Part shown: in pieces, positions 42,889-52,187 of the stretch
How positions within the stretch are numbered: the stretch's first letter is position 1
Layout: every line of letters begins with the position of its first letter
Origin: Muricoccus nepalensis
Lineage (GTDB): Bacteria > Pseudomonadota > Alphaproteobacteria > Acetobacterales > Acetobacteraceae
DNA length: 64,000 nucleotides
Direction of reading: 5' to 3'
NCBI RefSeq assembly: GCF_006438825.1
Contig: NZ_RCZP01000009.1
Coordinates: forward strand, 106,735-170,734
The notes under the pieces: generated by a model
Told to the model about the DNA's origin: nothing
What the model saw: only the letters and a program-made list of their open reading frames with translations
Databases searched by the model: none
Made by a program: the position numbers and the translations under genes

Positions 42889-43285
42889 CGCCGGCCTCCG
42901 TCGGATCGGTGCCCGCGCCCGTCTCGAAGGGCGTCGCGTCCGCGGGGGCGGTGTTCATCCGGGCCTCCAGCGCCGCCACCCGCACGGCCAGCTCCTCGGC
43001 CTGCTCACGCGCCCGCCGGGCCACCTCCAGCGCCGCGTCCAGCTCCTCGCGCTTGACGAGGTTCAGCCGCGCGGTCAGCGCCTCGACCTGGGCCTGCACC
43101 GCGCTCTCGATCTCGGCGCGCAGGCCCGAGAGCACGGAAAAGGCGCCGCCGGCCATGCCCGCGAGGTCGTCGAAGAACTTGCCCCGCCCGCCGGGACCGC
43201 CCCCGAGGCCGCCGCCGCCGAACCCGCCCCCGAAACCGCTCCCCGACCCGCCGGGACCCGAGGAGCCCTGTCCACCGTCCTGCAT
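42878..43285 (-). CDS. ubiK: Ubiquinone biosynthesis accessory factor UbiK (BMFP)
   Basis: 135 residues. A Gly-rich N-terminal stretch (to about 30) precedes FFDDLAGMAGGAFSVLSGLR and a long coiled coil ending AEELAVRVAALEARMN, the UbiK/BMFP pattern (membrane fusogenic, trimeric coiled coil). UbiK helps the aerobic ubiquinone pathway with UbiJ. The Gly-rich extension is longer than in the E. coli protein. ATG 43285 has GGAGG five bases upstream. The 3' end overlaps a stable hairpin. Confidence 0.85.
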   Translation of the reverse strand: MQDGGQGSSGPGGSGSGFGGGFGGGGLGGGPGGRGKFFDDLAGMAGGAFSVLSGLRAEIESAVQAQVEALTARLNLVKREELDAALEVARRAREQAEELAVRVAALEARMNTAPADATPFETGAGTDPTEAGGGI

Positions 43286-43385
43286 GCCAACCTCCTGCCG
43301 CTCTCCCCCCAACATGGCCCCGGCGGCCCCCCCGGCGTAGTCCCCCGCCCATTTTTCCGCGGGGAGCCGCCGAGGGCGCGCCGGC

Positions 43386-44381
43386 CTAGCGCGCGGCCTC
43401 CCCCGGCGCCGCGCCCGGCCGCGTCCGCCACAGGCTGTAGGCGACGCCCGCGGCGAGGATGCCGAAGGTGACCCCCAGCGAGACCGCCGGCGGGATCTTC
43501 CCGATGCCCAGCAGGTCCGCGACGAAGATCTTCGATCCGATGAAGATCAGCACGACCGACAGCGCGACCTTCAGGTAGGCGAAGCGGTGGATCATCGCGG
43601 CCAGCGCGAAGTAGAGCGCGCGCAGCCCGAGGATGGCGAAGATGTTGGAGGTGTAGACGATGAAGGGGTCGGTCGTGATGGCGAAGATCGCCGGCACGGA
43701 ATCGACCGCGAAGATCACGTCCGCCACCTCGATCATCACCAGCGCCATGAAGAGCGGCGTGGCAAACAGCGCGGGCCGCCCGGTCACGGGGTGCGGCCGG
43801 CGCACGAAGAAGCGCTCGCCGTGGTGCTCCTCGGTCACGTTCAGGCGGCGCTTCATCAGGCGCACGAGCGGGTTCTCGCCCACCGGCCGCTCCGTCTCCG
43901 CGAAGAGCAGCATCTTCACGCCCGTCGCCACCAGGAAGGCCGCGAAGACGTAGAGCACCCAGGAGAAGTTCGTGACCAGCGCCGCGCCGAGCCCGATCAT
44001 GACCGCGCGCAGCGCGATGACGCCGAGAATGCCCCAGAACAGCACCCGGTGCTGGTGGGCGCGCGGCACCGCGAAGAAGGAGAAGATCATCGCGATGACG
44101 AAGACGTTGTCCATCGCGAGCGTCTTCTCGACCACGAAGCCCGTCAGGTAGTTCAGCCCGGGCTCGGATCCCAGCGCCCACCAGACCCAGCCGCCGAAGC
44201 CGAGGCCGAGCGCGATGTAGAGGGCGGAGAGCATCAGGCTCTCCCGCACGCCGATCTCGCGGCTGTCGCGGTGCAGGACGCCGAGGTCGAAGGCGAGGAG
44301 CCCGGCCACCAGTCCGAGGAAGGCGAGCCACATCCAGGCGGGGGTGCCGAGCCAGTCGGCGAAGAGAAGGGCGGATTCCAC
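43386..44381 (-). CDS. TerC/Alx-family membrane protein
   Basis: 331 residues from GTG 44381, which has AAAGGA nine bases upstream; a GTG at 44390 is an alternative. It has about nine membrane helices. Acidic and Asp-bearing helices FVVEKTLAMDNVFVIAMIFS and MIEVADVIFAVDSVPAIFAI are the TerC signature; the family exports Mn2+ (Alx) or takes part in metal loading and tellurite resistance. I searched upstream for a yybP-ykoY manganese riboswitch and could not fit one. Confidence 0.9.
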   Translation of the reverse strand: MESALLFADWLGTPAWMWLAFLGLVAGLLAFDLGVLHRDSREIGVRESLMLSALYIALGLGFGGWVWWALGSEPGLNYLTGFVVEKTLAMDNVFVIAMIFSFFAVPRAHQHRVLFWGILGVIALRAVMIGLGAALVTNFSWVLYVFAAFLVATGVKMLLFAETERPVGENPLVRLMKRRLNVTEEHHGERFFVRRPHPVTGRPALFATPLFMALVMIEVADVIFAVDSVPAIFAITTDPFIVYTSNIFAILGLRALYFALAAMIHRFAYLKVALSVVLIFIGSKIFVADLLGIGKIPPAVSLGVTFGILAAGVAYSLWRTRPGAAPGEAAR

Positions 44382-44616
44382 GCGGGTCACTCCTTTGCCG
44401 GCTGTTCAGCCGAAGAGTGATCCGACATCGCGATGCAGCCGGCTGCTCTCGCCAGAGGGGCCCGGATCAGGGGTCGCCGGGTGAACTGGCCCGGCGCCGG
44501 CATCGTTTCAAGACCCGCCGCAACGCGCCGCCCGCCATTTCCCGCCGGCGGGGTTCGGGCCTATACCGCCCCCACCCCGCGCGGCCCCGCGCCGGGCCCC
44601 CGTCCGAAGCCGAAGC

Positions 44617-45426
44617 ATGATCCCCGCCCTCCTCTTCCCCGCCTTCGACCCGGTCGCCATCGCCATCGGGCCGGTCGTCATCCGCTGGTACGCGCTCGCC
44701 TACATCGCCGGCATCGTCATCGCCTGGCAGGTCGCCCGCCGCCTCGTGACGCGCCCGCCCGTGGCCGGCACGCCCGAGGCGATGGACGACTTCGTCACCT
44801 GGGCGACGCTCGGCATCATCCTCGGCGGGCGGCTCGGCTACGTGCTGTTCTACCGGCCGGACATCCTCGTCACCGCCCCCTGGGAGGTCCTCTACCTCTG
44901 GCACGGCGGCATGTCCTTCCACGGCGGGGCGCTGGGCGTCATCGTCGCCATCGCCTGGTTCGCGCACCGCAACCGGCTGCCGCTGCTCCCCTTCGCGGAC
45001 CGCATCACCAGCGTCGTCCCCATCGGCCTCGGCCTCGGCCGCCTCGCCAACTTCATCAACGGCGAGCTCTGGGGCCGCCCCACCGACGTGCCCTGGGGGA
45101 TGATCTTCCCCCATGCCGGGCCCGAGCCCCGCCACCCCTCGCAGCTCTACCAGGCGGCGATGGAGGGGGTGATCCTCCTCGTCGTGCTGCAATGGATCAT
45201 CCGCACCCCCGCGCTCCGCGCCCGCCCCGGCTTCACCTCGGGCGCCTTCCTCGCGGGCTACGGCATCGCCCGCATCACCGGCGAGTTCTTCCGCCAGCCC
45301 GACCCGCAGCTCGGCTTCCTCTTCGCCGGCGCCACCATGGGCCAGCTCCTCTCCCTGCCCATGGTCCTCGCCGGCGCCTGGCTGATGGCCCGCAGCCGCC
45401 GCGTGGCCGAGGCGCCCGCCGCTTGA
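44617..45426 (+). CDS. lgt: Prolipoprotein diacylglyceryl transferase
   Basis: 269 residues, seven membrane helices. The Lgt signature is [16 protein letters not shown], followed by [19 protein letters not shown], covering the essential His and Asn/Arg positions. The enzyme adds diacylglycerol to the lipobox Cys of prolipoproteins; the window itself encodes one probable client at 47338. Its stop overlaps the TTG start of the next gene. Confidence 0.97.
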   Translation: MIPALLFPAFDPVAIAIGPVVIRWYALAYIAGIVIAWQVARRLVTRPPVAGTPEAMDDFVTWATLGIILGGRLGYVLFYRPDILVTAPWEVLYLWHGGMSFHGGALGVIVAIAWFAHRNRLPLLPFADRITSVVPIGLGLGRLANFINGELWGRPTDVPWGMIFPHAGPEPRHPSQLYQAAMEGVILLVVLQWIIRTPALRARPGFTSGAFLAGYGIARITGEFFRQPDPQLGFLFAGATMGQLLSLPMVLAGAWLMARSRRVAEAPAA

Positions 45427-46430
45427 GCGAGGCCGGGGAGGGGGCGGAGCGCCTCGACGCCTTCATGGCGCGCGCCAACGCCGCCTACTACGCGGGGCGC
45501 GACCCCTTCGGCGCGGCGGGCGACTTCACCACCGCCCCCGAGATCACCCAGGCCTTCGGGGAATGCCTCGGCCTCTGGGCCGCCGTCACCTGGACGCTGA
45601 TGGGAAGCCCCGACCCCGTCCTCCTCGCCGAGGCCGGGCCGGGCCGCGGCACGCTGATGGCCGACGCGCTCCGCGCCATCAGCGCCATGGTGCCGGACTT
45701 CGCCCGCGCCGCCCGGCTGCACCTCGTCGAGACCTCGCCCCTGCTCCGCGAGGCCCAGCGCGCCCGCCTGCCCGAGGCCACCTGGCACGACAACGTGGCG
45801 GCGCTGCCCGACGGCCCGCTGATCCTGCTCGCCAACGAGTTTCTCGACGCCCTGCCCATCCGCCAGTTCGTCCGCCGCGGCGGCGCCTGGGCGGAGCGCT
45901 TCGTCGCCGGCGGCGCCTTCGCCGAGCGCCCCGCGCCGGACGCCCCGCTGCCGGACGAGGGCGAGGAGGGCGAAGTCCGCGAGGTGAACGAGCCCGCCCT
46001 CGCCCTGGCCGCCACCCTCGGCGCCCGCCTGGCTGCGAGCGGCGGCGCCGCCCTCCTCATCGACTACGGGCCGGAGCGGAGCGCCCCCGGCAGCAGCCTC
46101 CAGGCCATCCGCGGCCACGCCGCCGCCGACCCGCTCGCCGATCCCGGCACCGCCGACCTCACCGCCCATGTCGATTTCGCCGCCCTCGCCGCGGCGGCGC
46201 GCGCGGCCGGCGCCGCCGCCCACGGGCCGGTGCCGCAGGGGGTCCTGCTCACGCGCCTCGGCCTGCACAGCCGCGCCGCCGCCCTCGCGGCCTCCGACCC
46301 CGGCCGCGGCGCCCGCCACCTCGAGGCCGCGACGCGCCTCACCGCGCCCGAGGCCATGGGCCGCCTCTTCAAGGCCCTCGCCCTCTGCCACCCCGCCCTT
46401 CCCACCCCGCCCGGCTTCGAGGCCGCATGA
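45423..46430 (+). CDS. MidA/NDUFAF7-family SAM-dependent methyltransferase
   Basis: 335 residues from TTG 45423. The family blocks are [37 protein letters not shown] (SAM-binding loop), the central [12 protein letters not shown] and [18 protein letters not shown]. The animal homologue methylates an arginine of the respiratory complex I subunit NDUFS2. The usual N-terminal helix before the YY-G-DPFG motif is nearly absent, so this copy is short at the N-terminus. Start choice rests on the TTGA overlap with lgt and GAGG nine bases upstream. Confidence 0.85.
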   Translation: MSEAGEGAERLDAFMARANAAYYAGRDPFGAAGDFTTAPEITQAFGECLGLWAAVTWTLMGSPDPVLLAEAGPGRGTLMADALRAISAMVPDFARAARLHLVETSPLLREAQRARLPEATWHDNVAALPDGPLILLANEFLDALPIRQFVRRGGAWAERFVAGGAFAERPAPDAPLPDEGEEGEVREVNEPALALAATLGARLAASGGAALLIDYGPERSAPGSSLQAIRGHAAADPLADPGTADLTAHVDFAALAAAARAAGAAAHGPVPQGVLLTRLGLHSRAAALAASDPGRGARHLEAATRLTAPEAMGRLFKALALCHPALPTPPGFEAA

Positions 46431-47203
46431 CCGAACCCACCGCCGAGTTCCTCGCTGCCCCCTCCCTGGCCGGCCTGCCCCACGGATTCTTCACCCGCCG
46501 CGGCGGCGTCTCCACCGGCCGCTACGCGAGCCTCAACTGCTCCCTCTCCGGCACGGACGACCCCGGGGCCGTGCAGGAGAACCGCGCGCGCGCCATGCGG
46601 GCGATCGGCACCGAGCCCGCCTCCCTCTCGGGCCTCTACCAGGTCCACGGCACCGCGGTGGCGGTGGTCGAGGCCCCCATCCCCCACGAGTCCCGCCCCC
46701 GCGCCGACGGCGCCGTGACCAACCGCCCCGGCGTCACCCTCGGCATCATCACCGCCGATTGCGGCCCCGTCCTCTTCGCGGACGCGCGGGCGGGCGTGGT
46801 CGGGGCCTGCCACGCCGGCTGGCGCGGCGCCCTGGCCGGCGTGCTGGAGGCGACCATCGACGCCATGGAGGGCCTCGGCGCCCGCCGGTCCGGCATCGCC
46901 GCCGCGCTCGGCCCCTGCATCCGCCAGCCGAGCTACGAGGTGGGCGCCGACCTCCGCGAGGCCCTGCTGGCCGCCGACCCCGCGGGCGAGCGCTTCCTCG
47001 CCCCCGGCGCGCGCGAGGGCCACTGGCAGTTCGACATGGCCGGCCTCATCCTCGCCCGCCTCCGCGCCGCGGGCGTCGCCGCCGAGGCCCTGCCGGAGGA
47101 CACCCTGCCCGACGAGGGCCGCTTCTTCTCCCACCGGCGCCGCACGCTGGAGGGCGGCGGCCCCATCGGCCACCAGCTCTCGGCCATCGCCCTGCCGGGG
47201 TAG
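46427..47203 (+). CDS. pgeF: Peptidoglycan editing factor / YfiH-type multicopper-like phosphorylase
   Basis: 258 residues. Typical segments: LPHGFFTRRGGVSTGRYASL, LYQVHGTAVAVV, GVTLGIITADCGPVLF, VVGACHAGWRGALAGVL and LGPCIRQPSYEVGADL, giving the zinc-binding His and Cys residues. Family members act as polyphenol oxidase-like or purine nucleoside phosphorylase enzymes and edit peptidoglycan precursors. ATG 46427 overlaps the upstream stop. Confidence 0.93.
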   Translation: MTEPTAEFLAAPSLAGLPHGFFTRRGGVSTGRYASLNCSLSGTDDPGAVQENRARAMRAIGTEPASLSGLYQVHGTAVAVVEAPIPHESRPRADGAVTNRPGVTLGIITADCGPVLFADARAGVVGACHAGWRGALAGVLEATIDAMEGLGARRSGIAAALGPCIRQPSYEVGADLREALLAADPAGERFLAPGAREGHWQFDMAGLILARLRAAGVAAEALPEDTLPDEGRFFSHRRRTLEGGGPIGHQLSAIALPG

Positions 47204-47264
47204 GGGGACGCTTCCCCGCATCCCCGCTGGCGCCGCGCCGCCGCCTTCGCGATAAGGGCGCCCC

Positions 47265-47333
47265 ATGCCCTACCTCTTCATCTTCCTCGTGCTCGCCTTC
47301 CTGACGCTGGTCGCCTCCTGCGTGCTGGGCTGA
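47265..47333 (+). CDS. 22-residue hydrophobic micro-ORF
   Basis: ATG 47265 to TGA 47333 encodes 22 residues, almost all hydrophobic (MPYLFIFLVLAFLTLVASCV, then LG). AAGGGC stands about six bases upstream and the stop is four bases before the next GTG start. It could be a tiny membrane protein or a leader peptide coupled to the lipoprotein gene. No homology can be claimed at this length. Confidence 0.45.
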   Translation: MPYLFIFLVLAFLTLVASCVLG

Positions 47334-47337
47334 GCGC

Positions 47338-48375
47338 GTGCGACCCGTGCTGAGGTCCCTTGCCGTCCTGCTGGTGGCCCTGTCCGCGCTCGCGGCCTGC
47401 GGCCCCCTGCCGCAGCCCTTCCGCGGCAACCCGGGCGCGGAGGGGCGCCGCCTGGCCGCGCCGCCGGCCTACCGGATCGCCGTGCCGTCCCCCACCGCCG
47501 CCCTCCTCCCGGACCTGGCCTCGAGCGACCTCGCCGTCGCCATGTCGGAGGCGCTGGAGGCCGCCGAGGTCCCGGCCGTGGCCGGCCCGCCGGCCCCGCT
47601 CGACTGGCGCCTCGACATCACCGCCGACCGCGAGGGCCAGGGGGTGGTGCCCGGCTACGCCATCCGCGACGCCGACGGCCGCGTGCTCGGCCAGGCCCGC
47701 GGCGCCCCGGTCGGCTTGGCCGACTGGAGCCAGTCCGAGCCCGCCCTGCTGCGCGAGGTTGCCGCCCGCGACGCCCCCGTCGTCGCCGGCCTCCTCTCCC
47801 GCGGCGAGGCGGCCCGCCGCGCCTCCGAGACCGTCGCCTTCAACGGCGCCGGCGGCCCGCCCCGCCTGCGCTTCACCGGCGTCCGCGGCGCCCCCGGGGA
47901 CGGCAACCAGGCGCTCGCCACCCGCATGCGCGACTTCCTGGCCACCAAGGGGCTCGTCGTGCAGGACGGCGCGGAGGGCGCCGCCTTTGCCGTCTCGGGC
48001 GAGGTCACCATGGCCCCGGCGCCGGACCGCAAGCAGCGCGTGGAGATCCTCTGGAAGGTCTCCCGCCGCGACGGCCACGACCTCGGCCGCGCGCTGCAGC
48101 TCAACGAGGTGCCGACGGGCAGCCTGAACGGCCTCTGGGGCGACGTCGCCTACGTCGTGGCGGAGGAGGCCTCGGTGGCGGTGCGGGACATCATCGCCAA
48201 CGCCGGCGGCCTGGGCGAGGCCGCGACCCGGCGCGGCGAGGCGCCCGCCGCTGCGGGAGGGGAGGCGCCGCCGCTCGAATCCGCCGGCACCGGGGCCGCG
48301 CCCGCCATCCCCGCCGCCGCGCCCGCCCCGCCGCGGGCCCGCCCGCCCGCCCGCGCCCGCACCGTCGCGCCCTAG
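47338..48375 (+). CDS. Predicted outer-envelope lipoprotein, function unknown
   Basis: 345 residues from GTG 47338. A signal peptide with lipobox LAAC puts Cys21 as the lipidated residue. The middle is a mixed alpha/beta region without known motifs; from about 295 to the end it is Ala/Pro/Arg-rich and probably disordered. It has the position, between pgeF and prs, of an uncharacterised lipoprotein gene seen in Acetobacteraceae as far as I recall. It overlaps no neighbour. Confidence 0.75.
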   Translation: MRPVLRSLAVLLVALSALAACGPLPQPFRGNPGAEGRRLAAPPAYRIAVPSPTAALLPDLASSDLAVAMSEALEAAEVPAVAGPPAPLDWRLDITADREGQGVVPGYAIRDADGRVLGQARGAPVGLADWSQSEPALLREVAARDAPVVAGLLSRGEAARRASETVAFNGAGGPPRLRFTGVRGAPGDGNQALATRMRDFLATKGLVVQDGAEGAAFAVSGEVTMAPAPDRKQRVEILWKVSRRDGHDLGRALQLNEVPTGSLNGLWGDVAYVVAEEASVAVRDIIANAGGLGEAATRRGEAPAAAGGEAPPLESAGTGAAPAIPAAAPAPPRARPPARARTVAP

Positions 48376-48566
48376 CCCCGCCGGTCACGCCGTCGTGCGG
48401 CGCGTCACCCTGGCATGCGCCCGGCGGGGGCCGTGATCGTTCGGCCGGCATGGACTTGGCGGCGGCCGGTTGCTATCCCCCGGCCGCCCCACGCCGCCCG
48501 GCCGCTGACCTGCCCAACCGTGGGCTCGCCAGGCCCGCCCACGGCGCGCCCGGAGATTCCACGCGG

Positions 48567-49499
48567 ATGAAGATCCTCGCCTGCAACAGCAACCGCCCCC
48601 TCGCCGAGGCGGTCGCCGCGGCCCTCAACCTGCCGCTCACCCAGGCCTCCGTCCGCCGCTTCGCGGACCTCGAGATCTTCGTCGAGATCCAGGAGAACAT
48701 CCGGGGCGAGGACGTCTTCGTCATCCAGTCCACGAGCTACCCGGCGAACGACAACCTGATGGAGCTGCTGATCACGCTCGACGCGCTGCGCCGCTCCTCC
48801 GCGCGCCGCATCACGGCGGTGATCCCCTATTTCGGCTACGCCCGGCAGGACCGTAAGTCCGGCCCCCGCACGCCGATCTCGGCCAAGCTCGTCGCAAACC
48901 TCATCACCCAGGCCGGCGCGGACCGCGTGCTGACGCTCGACCTCCACGCGGGGCAGATCCAGGGCTTCTTCGACATCCCCGTCGACAACCTCTTCGCCGC
49001 CCCCCTCTTCGCGCGCGACATCCAGGAGCGCTTCAAGGGCCGCGACCTCATGGTCGTCTCGCCCGATGTCGGCGGCGTCGTCCGCGCGCGCGCCATCGCG
49101 ACGCGCCTGCACACGGACCTCGCCATCATCGACAAGCGCCGCCCGCGCGCCGGCGTGTCGGAGGTGATGAACGTCATCGGCGACGTGGACGGCCGCGACT
49201 GCATTCTCGTGGACGACATCGTCGACTCGGGCGGCACCCTCTGCAACGCGGCCGACGCCCTGCTGAAGAACGGCGCGCGCTCCGCCTCGGTCTACGTCAC
49301 CCACGGCGTGCTCTCGGGCGGCGCGGTCGCGCGAATCGGCGCGGCGCCCATCCAGCACATGATCACCACGGACAGCATCCAGGCGACGGAGGCGGTCCGC
49401 ATCTCGTCCAACATCAAGCAGCTCACCATCGCGCCGCTGCTGGCCGAGGCCATGCGCCGGATCAGCGAGGAATCCTCGGTCTCCACGCTGTTCAACTAG
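48567..49499 (+). CDS. prs: Ribose-phosphate pyrophosphokinase
   Basis: 310 residues from ATG 48567. PRPP synthetase motifs: [39 protein letters not shown] (ATP/metal site), [20 protein letters not shown], and the PRPP loop [15 protein letters not shown]. It makes PRPP for nucleotides, histidine, tryptophan and NAD. Its stop shares the CTAG with the stop of the convergent regulator gene. Confidence 0.97.
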   Translation: MKILACNSNRPLAEAVAAALNLPLTQASVRRFADLEIFVEIQENIRGEDVFVIQSTSYPANDNLMELLITLDALRRSSARRITAVIPYFGYARQDRKSGPRTPISAKLVANLITQAGADRVLTLDLHAGQIQGFFDIPVDNLFAAPLFARDIQERFKGRDLMVVSPDVGGVVRARAIATRLHTDLAIIDKRRPRAGVSEVMNVIGDVDGRDCILVDDIVDSGGTLCNAADALLKNGARSASVYVTHGVLSGGAVARIGAAPIQHMITTDSIQATEAVRISSNIKQLTIAPLLAEAMRRISEESSVSTLFN

Positions 49500-50269
49500 A
49501 GGCGCCGCAGCGCCTCCCGCGTCGCCTCGTCCATCGGGAAAAAGGTCTCGACCGTCAGCTCGGACAGCGAGACCTCGTGCGCCGTGCCGAAGACCATCGT
49601 GGTCGTGAGGAAGGACAGCTCCGCCTCCCCCACGCGCAGCCGGAAGGGCAGGGCGAGCGCCTCCGGCTCCTCCGCACTCCCGGCCGGCGCGGGATAGCCG
49701 CGCAGCTCCCGCAGCAGCTCCGCCAGCGCCGGATCCCCCGAGACCGTCGCCTGCCGCGCCAGCCGCGCGAGGAAATGCGCGCGCACCGCGCCGAAGTCCC
49801 CGATCCGCGGCGCGAGCCCGGCCGGGTGCAGCGCCAGCCGCATCACGTTCACCGGCGGCACCAGCAGCGACGCGTCCGCCCCCGCGATCAGCGGCGGGAC
49901 GGAGGCGTTGGCCGAGACGAGGTTCCAGTGCCGGTCCACCGCCAGCGCCGGGTTCGGCGCGTGGGCCGCGAGCACCGCCTCCACCGCCGCCCGCGCCGGC
50001 CGCATCGAGGGGTCCTCCAGCGGCCGCTCGGGATAGGCCGGCGCGAATCCGGCGGAGGCCAGCCAGAGGTTCCTCTCCCGCAGCGGCACCTCGAGCTGCT
50101 CGGCCAGGCGCAGCACCATCCCGCGGCTCGGCATGGCCCGCCCGGTCTCGAGGCAGCTGAGATGCCGGGTGGAGATCTCCGCCTCCAGCGCCAGGTCCAT
50201 CTGGCTCATGCGCCGGCGCTGCCGCCAGCTGCGGAGGTGGTCGCCGATCGGGGCCAGGCGCGTGCTCAT
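49496..50269 (-). CDS. XRE-family regulator with MmyB-like ligand-binding domain
   Basis: 257 residues. An N-terminal HTH (about 8-62) has [20 protein letters not shown], followed by an MmyB-like domain with [20 protein letters not shown] and, near the end, [19 protein letters not shown]. Such regulators typically control an adjacent divergent gene. Here the divergent gene is a small membrane protein across 121 bp containing a 17-bp palindrome. ATG 50269. It shares four bases (CTAG) with prs at the 3' end. Confidence 0.88.
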   Translation of the reverse strand: MSTRLAPIGDHLRSWRQRRRMSQMDLALEAEISTRHLSCLETGRAMPSRGMVLRLAEQLEVPLRERNLWLASAGFAPAYPERPLEDPSMRPARAAVEAVLAAHAPNPALAVDRHWNLVSANASVPPLIAGADASLLVPPVNVMRLALHPAGLAPRIGDFGAVRAHFLARLARQATVSGDPALAELLRELRGYPAPAGSAEEPEALALPFRLRVGEAELSFLTTTMVFGTAHEVSLSELTVETFFPMDEATREALRRL

Positions 50270-50304
50270 GGGGGGAGCCTATCGCCGCGCCGCGCGCCGC
50301 TTCC

Positions 50305-50321
50305 ATGACCTCCGAGGTCAT
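50305..50321. promoter_or_regulatory. 17-bp palindromic operator of the XRE regulator
   Basis: ATGACCTC and its exact reverse complement GAGGTCAT flank a single C (50313). It lies between the XRE regulator and the divergent membrane-protein gene. Perfect 8-bp arms around one base are the expected geometry for an XRE dimer. It is 36 bases upstream of the regulator's start. Confidence 0.75.
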
Positions 50322-50390
50322 CGACCCGCCGCCCGCCGCGGGACCAGGGTCCGCCCACCGGCACTCCCGCCGGCCGACCGGAGCCACCCC

Positions 50391-50783
50391 ATGAACGCCT
50401 CCCCCTTCCTCCGCCGCGCCCTGCTGCTCGACGCGGCGGCGAGCGGCGCCACCGGCGCGCTGATGCTGCTCGCGGCCAGCCCGCTGGCCGAGCTCACCCT
50501 CCTGCCACCGGGCCTGCTGCGCGCGGCGGGCGCGGTGCTGATCCCCTACACCGCCTTCGTCCTCTGGCTCGGCCGCCACGCCGCGCCGCCGCGCGGGCTC
50601 GTGCGCGCCGTCGTCGCCATCAACCTGCTCTGGACCGTCGAGAGCGTCGCGATCCTCGCCCTCGGCTGGGTCTCGCCCAACGCGCTCGGCACCGCTTTCG
50701 TCCTCGCCCAGGCGCTGGCGGTCCTCGCCTTCGCGGGGCTCCAGGCCGCGGGGCTGCGCGGGGCCGCCCCCCTGCCGGCCTGA
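50391..50783 (+). CDS. Small four-helix membrane protein of unknown function
   Basis: 130 residues with four hydrophobic segments, including GALMLLAASPLAELTLLPPG and LLWTVESVAILALGWVSPNA. The family is not recognised with certainty. It is divergent from the XRE regulator and probably its target. ATG 50391 is preceded by CCGGAGCC. Confidence 0.72.
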   Translation: MNASPFLRRALLLDAAASGATGALMLLAASPLAELTLLPPGLLRAAGAVLIPYTAFVLWLGRHAAPPRGLVRAVVAINLLWTVESVAILALGWVSPNALGTAFVLAQALAVLAFAGLQAAGLRGAAPLPA

Positions 50784-50901
50784 GGGCCGGCCTGAGCGCC
50801 ACGCATTCCCGGGGCGCGGCGGCAAGCCGCCCGCCCCCCCCTTCTGCCCCGCCGCCGATTGGGCCACCCTCCGCCCCCGCAAAGGCTGAGGAACCCGCCA
50901 G

Positions 50902-51528
50902 ATGAAGCTCTATTTCGCCCCCGGCGCCTGCTCCATGGGCATCCACGTCATCCTCGAGGAGATCGGCAAGCCCTACGAGCTGGCGCCCGTCGCCCTGAAG
51001 GAGGGCGCGCAGCACAAGCCCGAGTTCCAGGCGGTGAACCCGAAGTCGAAGGTGCCCGCGCTGGAGCTCGACGGGGAGGGACGGGCGTTGACGGAGTGGC
51101 CGGCCATCGCCCTCTACCTCGCCGGCAGCAACCCCGAGGCCAACCTGATGCCCCGCGACCCCGCCGCCCAGGCCCGCGCGCTGGAGGCGATCGACTACGT
51201 CACGGGCACCATCCACCCCAACGCCTTCACCCGCCAGTTCCGCCCGGGGAACTTCTCCGTCCGCGAGGAGGACCACCCGCAGGTGATCGAGCAGGCCCAG
51301 CAGAACGCCGAGAAGTTCTTCAACCTCGTCGAGAAGAACTGGGCCGGCGACACCTGGGTGCTGCCCGAAGGCTACTCGGTCGCCGACGCCGCCCTCTTCT
51401 TCGTCGAGTACTGGCAGGCCAAGCGCGTCGGCAAGCCGCTGCCGCCGAAGCTCGACCGCCACCTGAAGGCGATGCTGGAGCGCCCGGCGGTGAAGCGGGT
51501 GCTGGAGCAGGAAGGCATGCCGGCCTGA
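50902..51528 (+). CDS. Glutathione S-transferase
   Basis: 208 residues. N-terminal thioredoxin-like domain MKLYFAPGACSMGIHVILEE with Cys10 in the beta-class position, the SKVPALELDGEGRALTEWPA block binding glutathione, and a helical C-terminal domain with WVLPEGYSVADAALFFVEYW. It resembles bacterial GstA-type enzymes more than maleylpyruvate isomerase. ATG 50902 follows GCTGAGGAAC. It lies far from the gentisate genes, so no link is inferred. Confidence 0.9.
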   Translation: MKLYFAPGACSMGIHVILEEIGKPYELAPVALKEGAQHKPEFQAVNPKSKVPALELDGEGRALTEWPAIALYLAGSNPEANLMPRDPAAQARALEAIDYVTGTIHPNAFTRQFRPGNFSVREEDHPQVIEQAQQNAEKFFNLVEKNWAGDTWVLPEGYSVADAALFFVEYWQAKRVGKPLPPKLDRHLKAMLERPAVKRVLEQEGMPA

Positions 51529-51608
51529 GGCCGAAGGCCCCCGCGCGTCCAGAGCACACTCCAACGAGAGGAGGGGCTGGGGCCATCCCCGGCCCGTCCC
51601 GAGGCCCC

Positions 51609-52178
51609 ATGACCGACCCTAACCCGATCCCCTTCTGGTTCCTCCGCCACGGCGAGACCGACTGGAACGCCCGCATGCTCTCCCAGGGCCAGGTGGACAT
51701 CCCGCTGAACCCCGTGGGCCTCGCCCAGGCCGGGCGCGCGGCGGAGGCGCTGGTGGGGCGCGGCATCCGCACCATCCATTCCAGCACCCTCGGCCGCGCC
51801 CGTGTGACGGCGGAGGTCGTGGCCGCCCGGCTGAACCTGCCCATCACCTTCGACGAGGGCCTGGTGGAGTGCGGCTTCGGCGTGCAGGAGGGCAAGGAGA
51901 TGTCCGACTGGTTCGACGACTGGGTCGCCGGCCGCGCGACCCCCGAGGGCGCCGAGCCCTTCGCCGACCTCCGCGCCCGCGCGGTCGCCGCCATCAACCG
52001 CGCGACCGCCCGGCCCGGCCCCGTGCTGGTGGTGGCCCACGGCGCCCTCTGGCGCGCCTTCCGCCAGGCCGCCGGCCTGCCCGCGAACATCCGCACGCCT
52101 AACGCCCTGCCGCTCTGGGTGGAGCCGCCGGAGGGCGAGGGGGGATGGCGCCTCACCCCCGCCGAGCTGGGCGCGTAG
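51609..52178 (+). CDS. Histidine phosphatase (phosphoglycerate mutase-like) protein
   Basis: 189 residues. The catalytic block is WFLRHGETDWN (His in RHG), then STLGRARVTAEVV, the Glu in GLVECGFGVQEGK and the second His in VVAHGALWRAF. The superfamily includes phosphoglycerate mutases and many phosphatases; specificity cannot be read. ATG 51609, followed nine bases past its stop by the convergent Bug gene. Confidence 0.9.
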   Translation: MTDPNPIPFWFLRHGETDWNARMLSQGQVDIPLNPVGLAQAGRAAEALVGRGIRTIHSSTLGRARVTAEVVAARLNLPITFDEGLVECGFGVQEGKEMSDWFDDWVAGRATPEGAEPFADLRARAVAAINRATARPGPVLVVAHGALWRAFRQAAGLPANIRTPNALPLWVEPPEGEGGWRLTPAELGA

Positions 52179-52187
52179 CGGCCGCCC

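Noticed and set aside
44382..44616. yybP-ykoY manganese riboswitch upstream of terC
   Set aside because: Several short hairpins such as CGGCT-GAAC-AGCCG are present, but the conserved riboswitch loops could not be found.
48456..48477. TTGGCG/GCTATC as a prs promoter
   Set aside because: The spacing is only 10 bp, too short for a sigma-70 promoter.
50902..51528. GST gene as the missing maleylpyruvate isomerase
   Set aside because: It resembles beta-class GstA enzymes and lies 45 kb from the gentisate genes without shared regulation.
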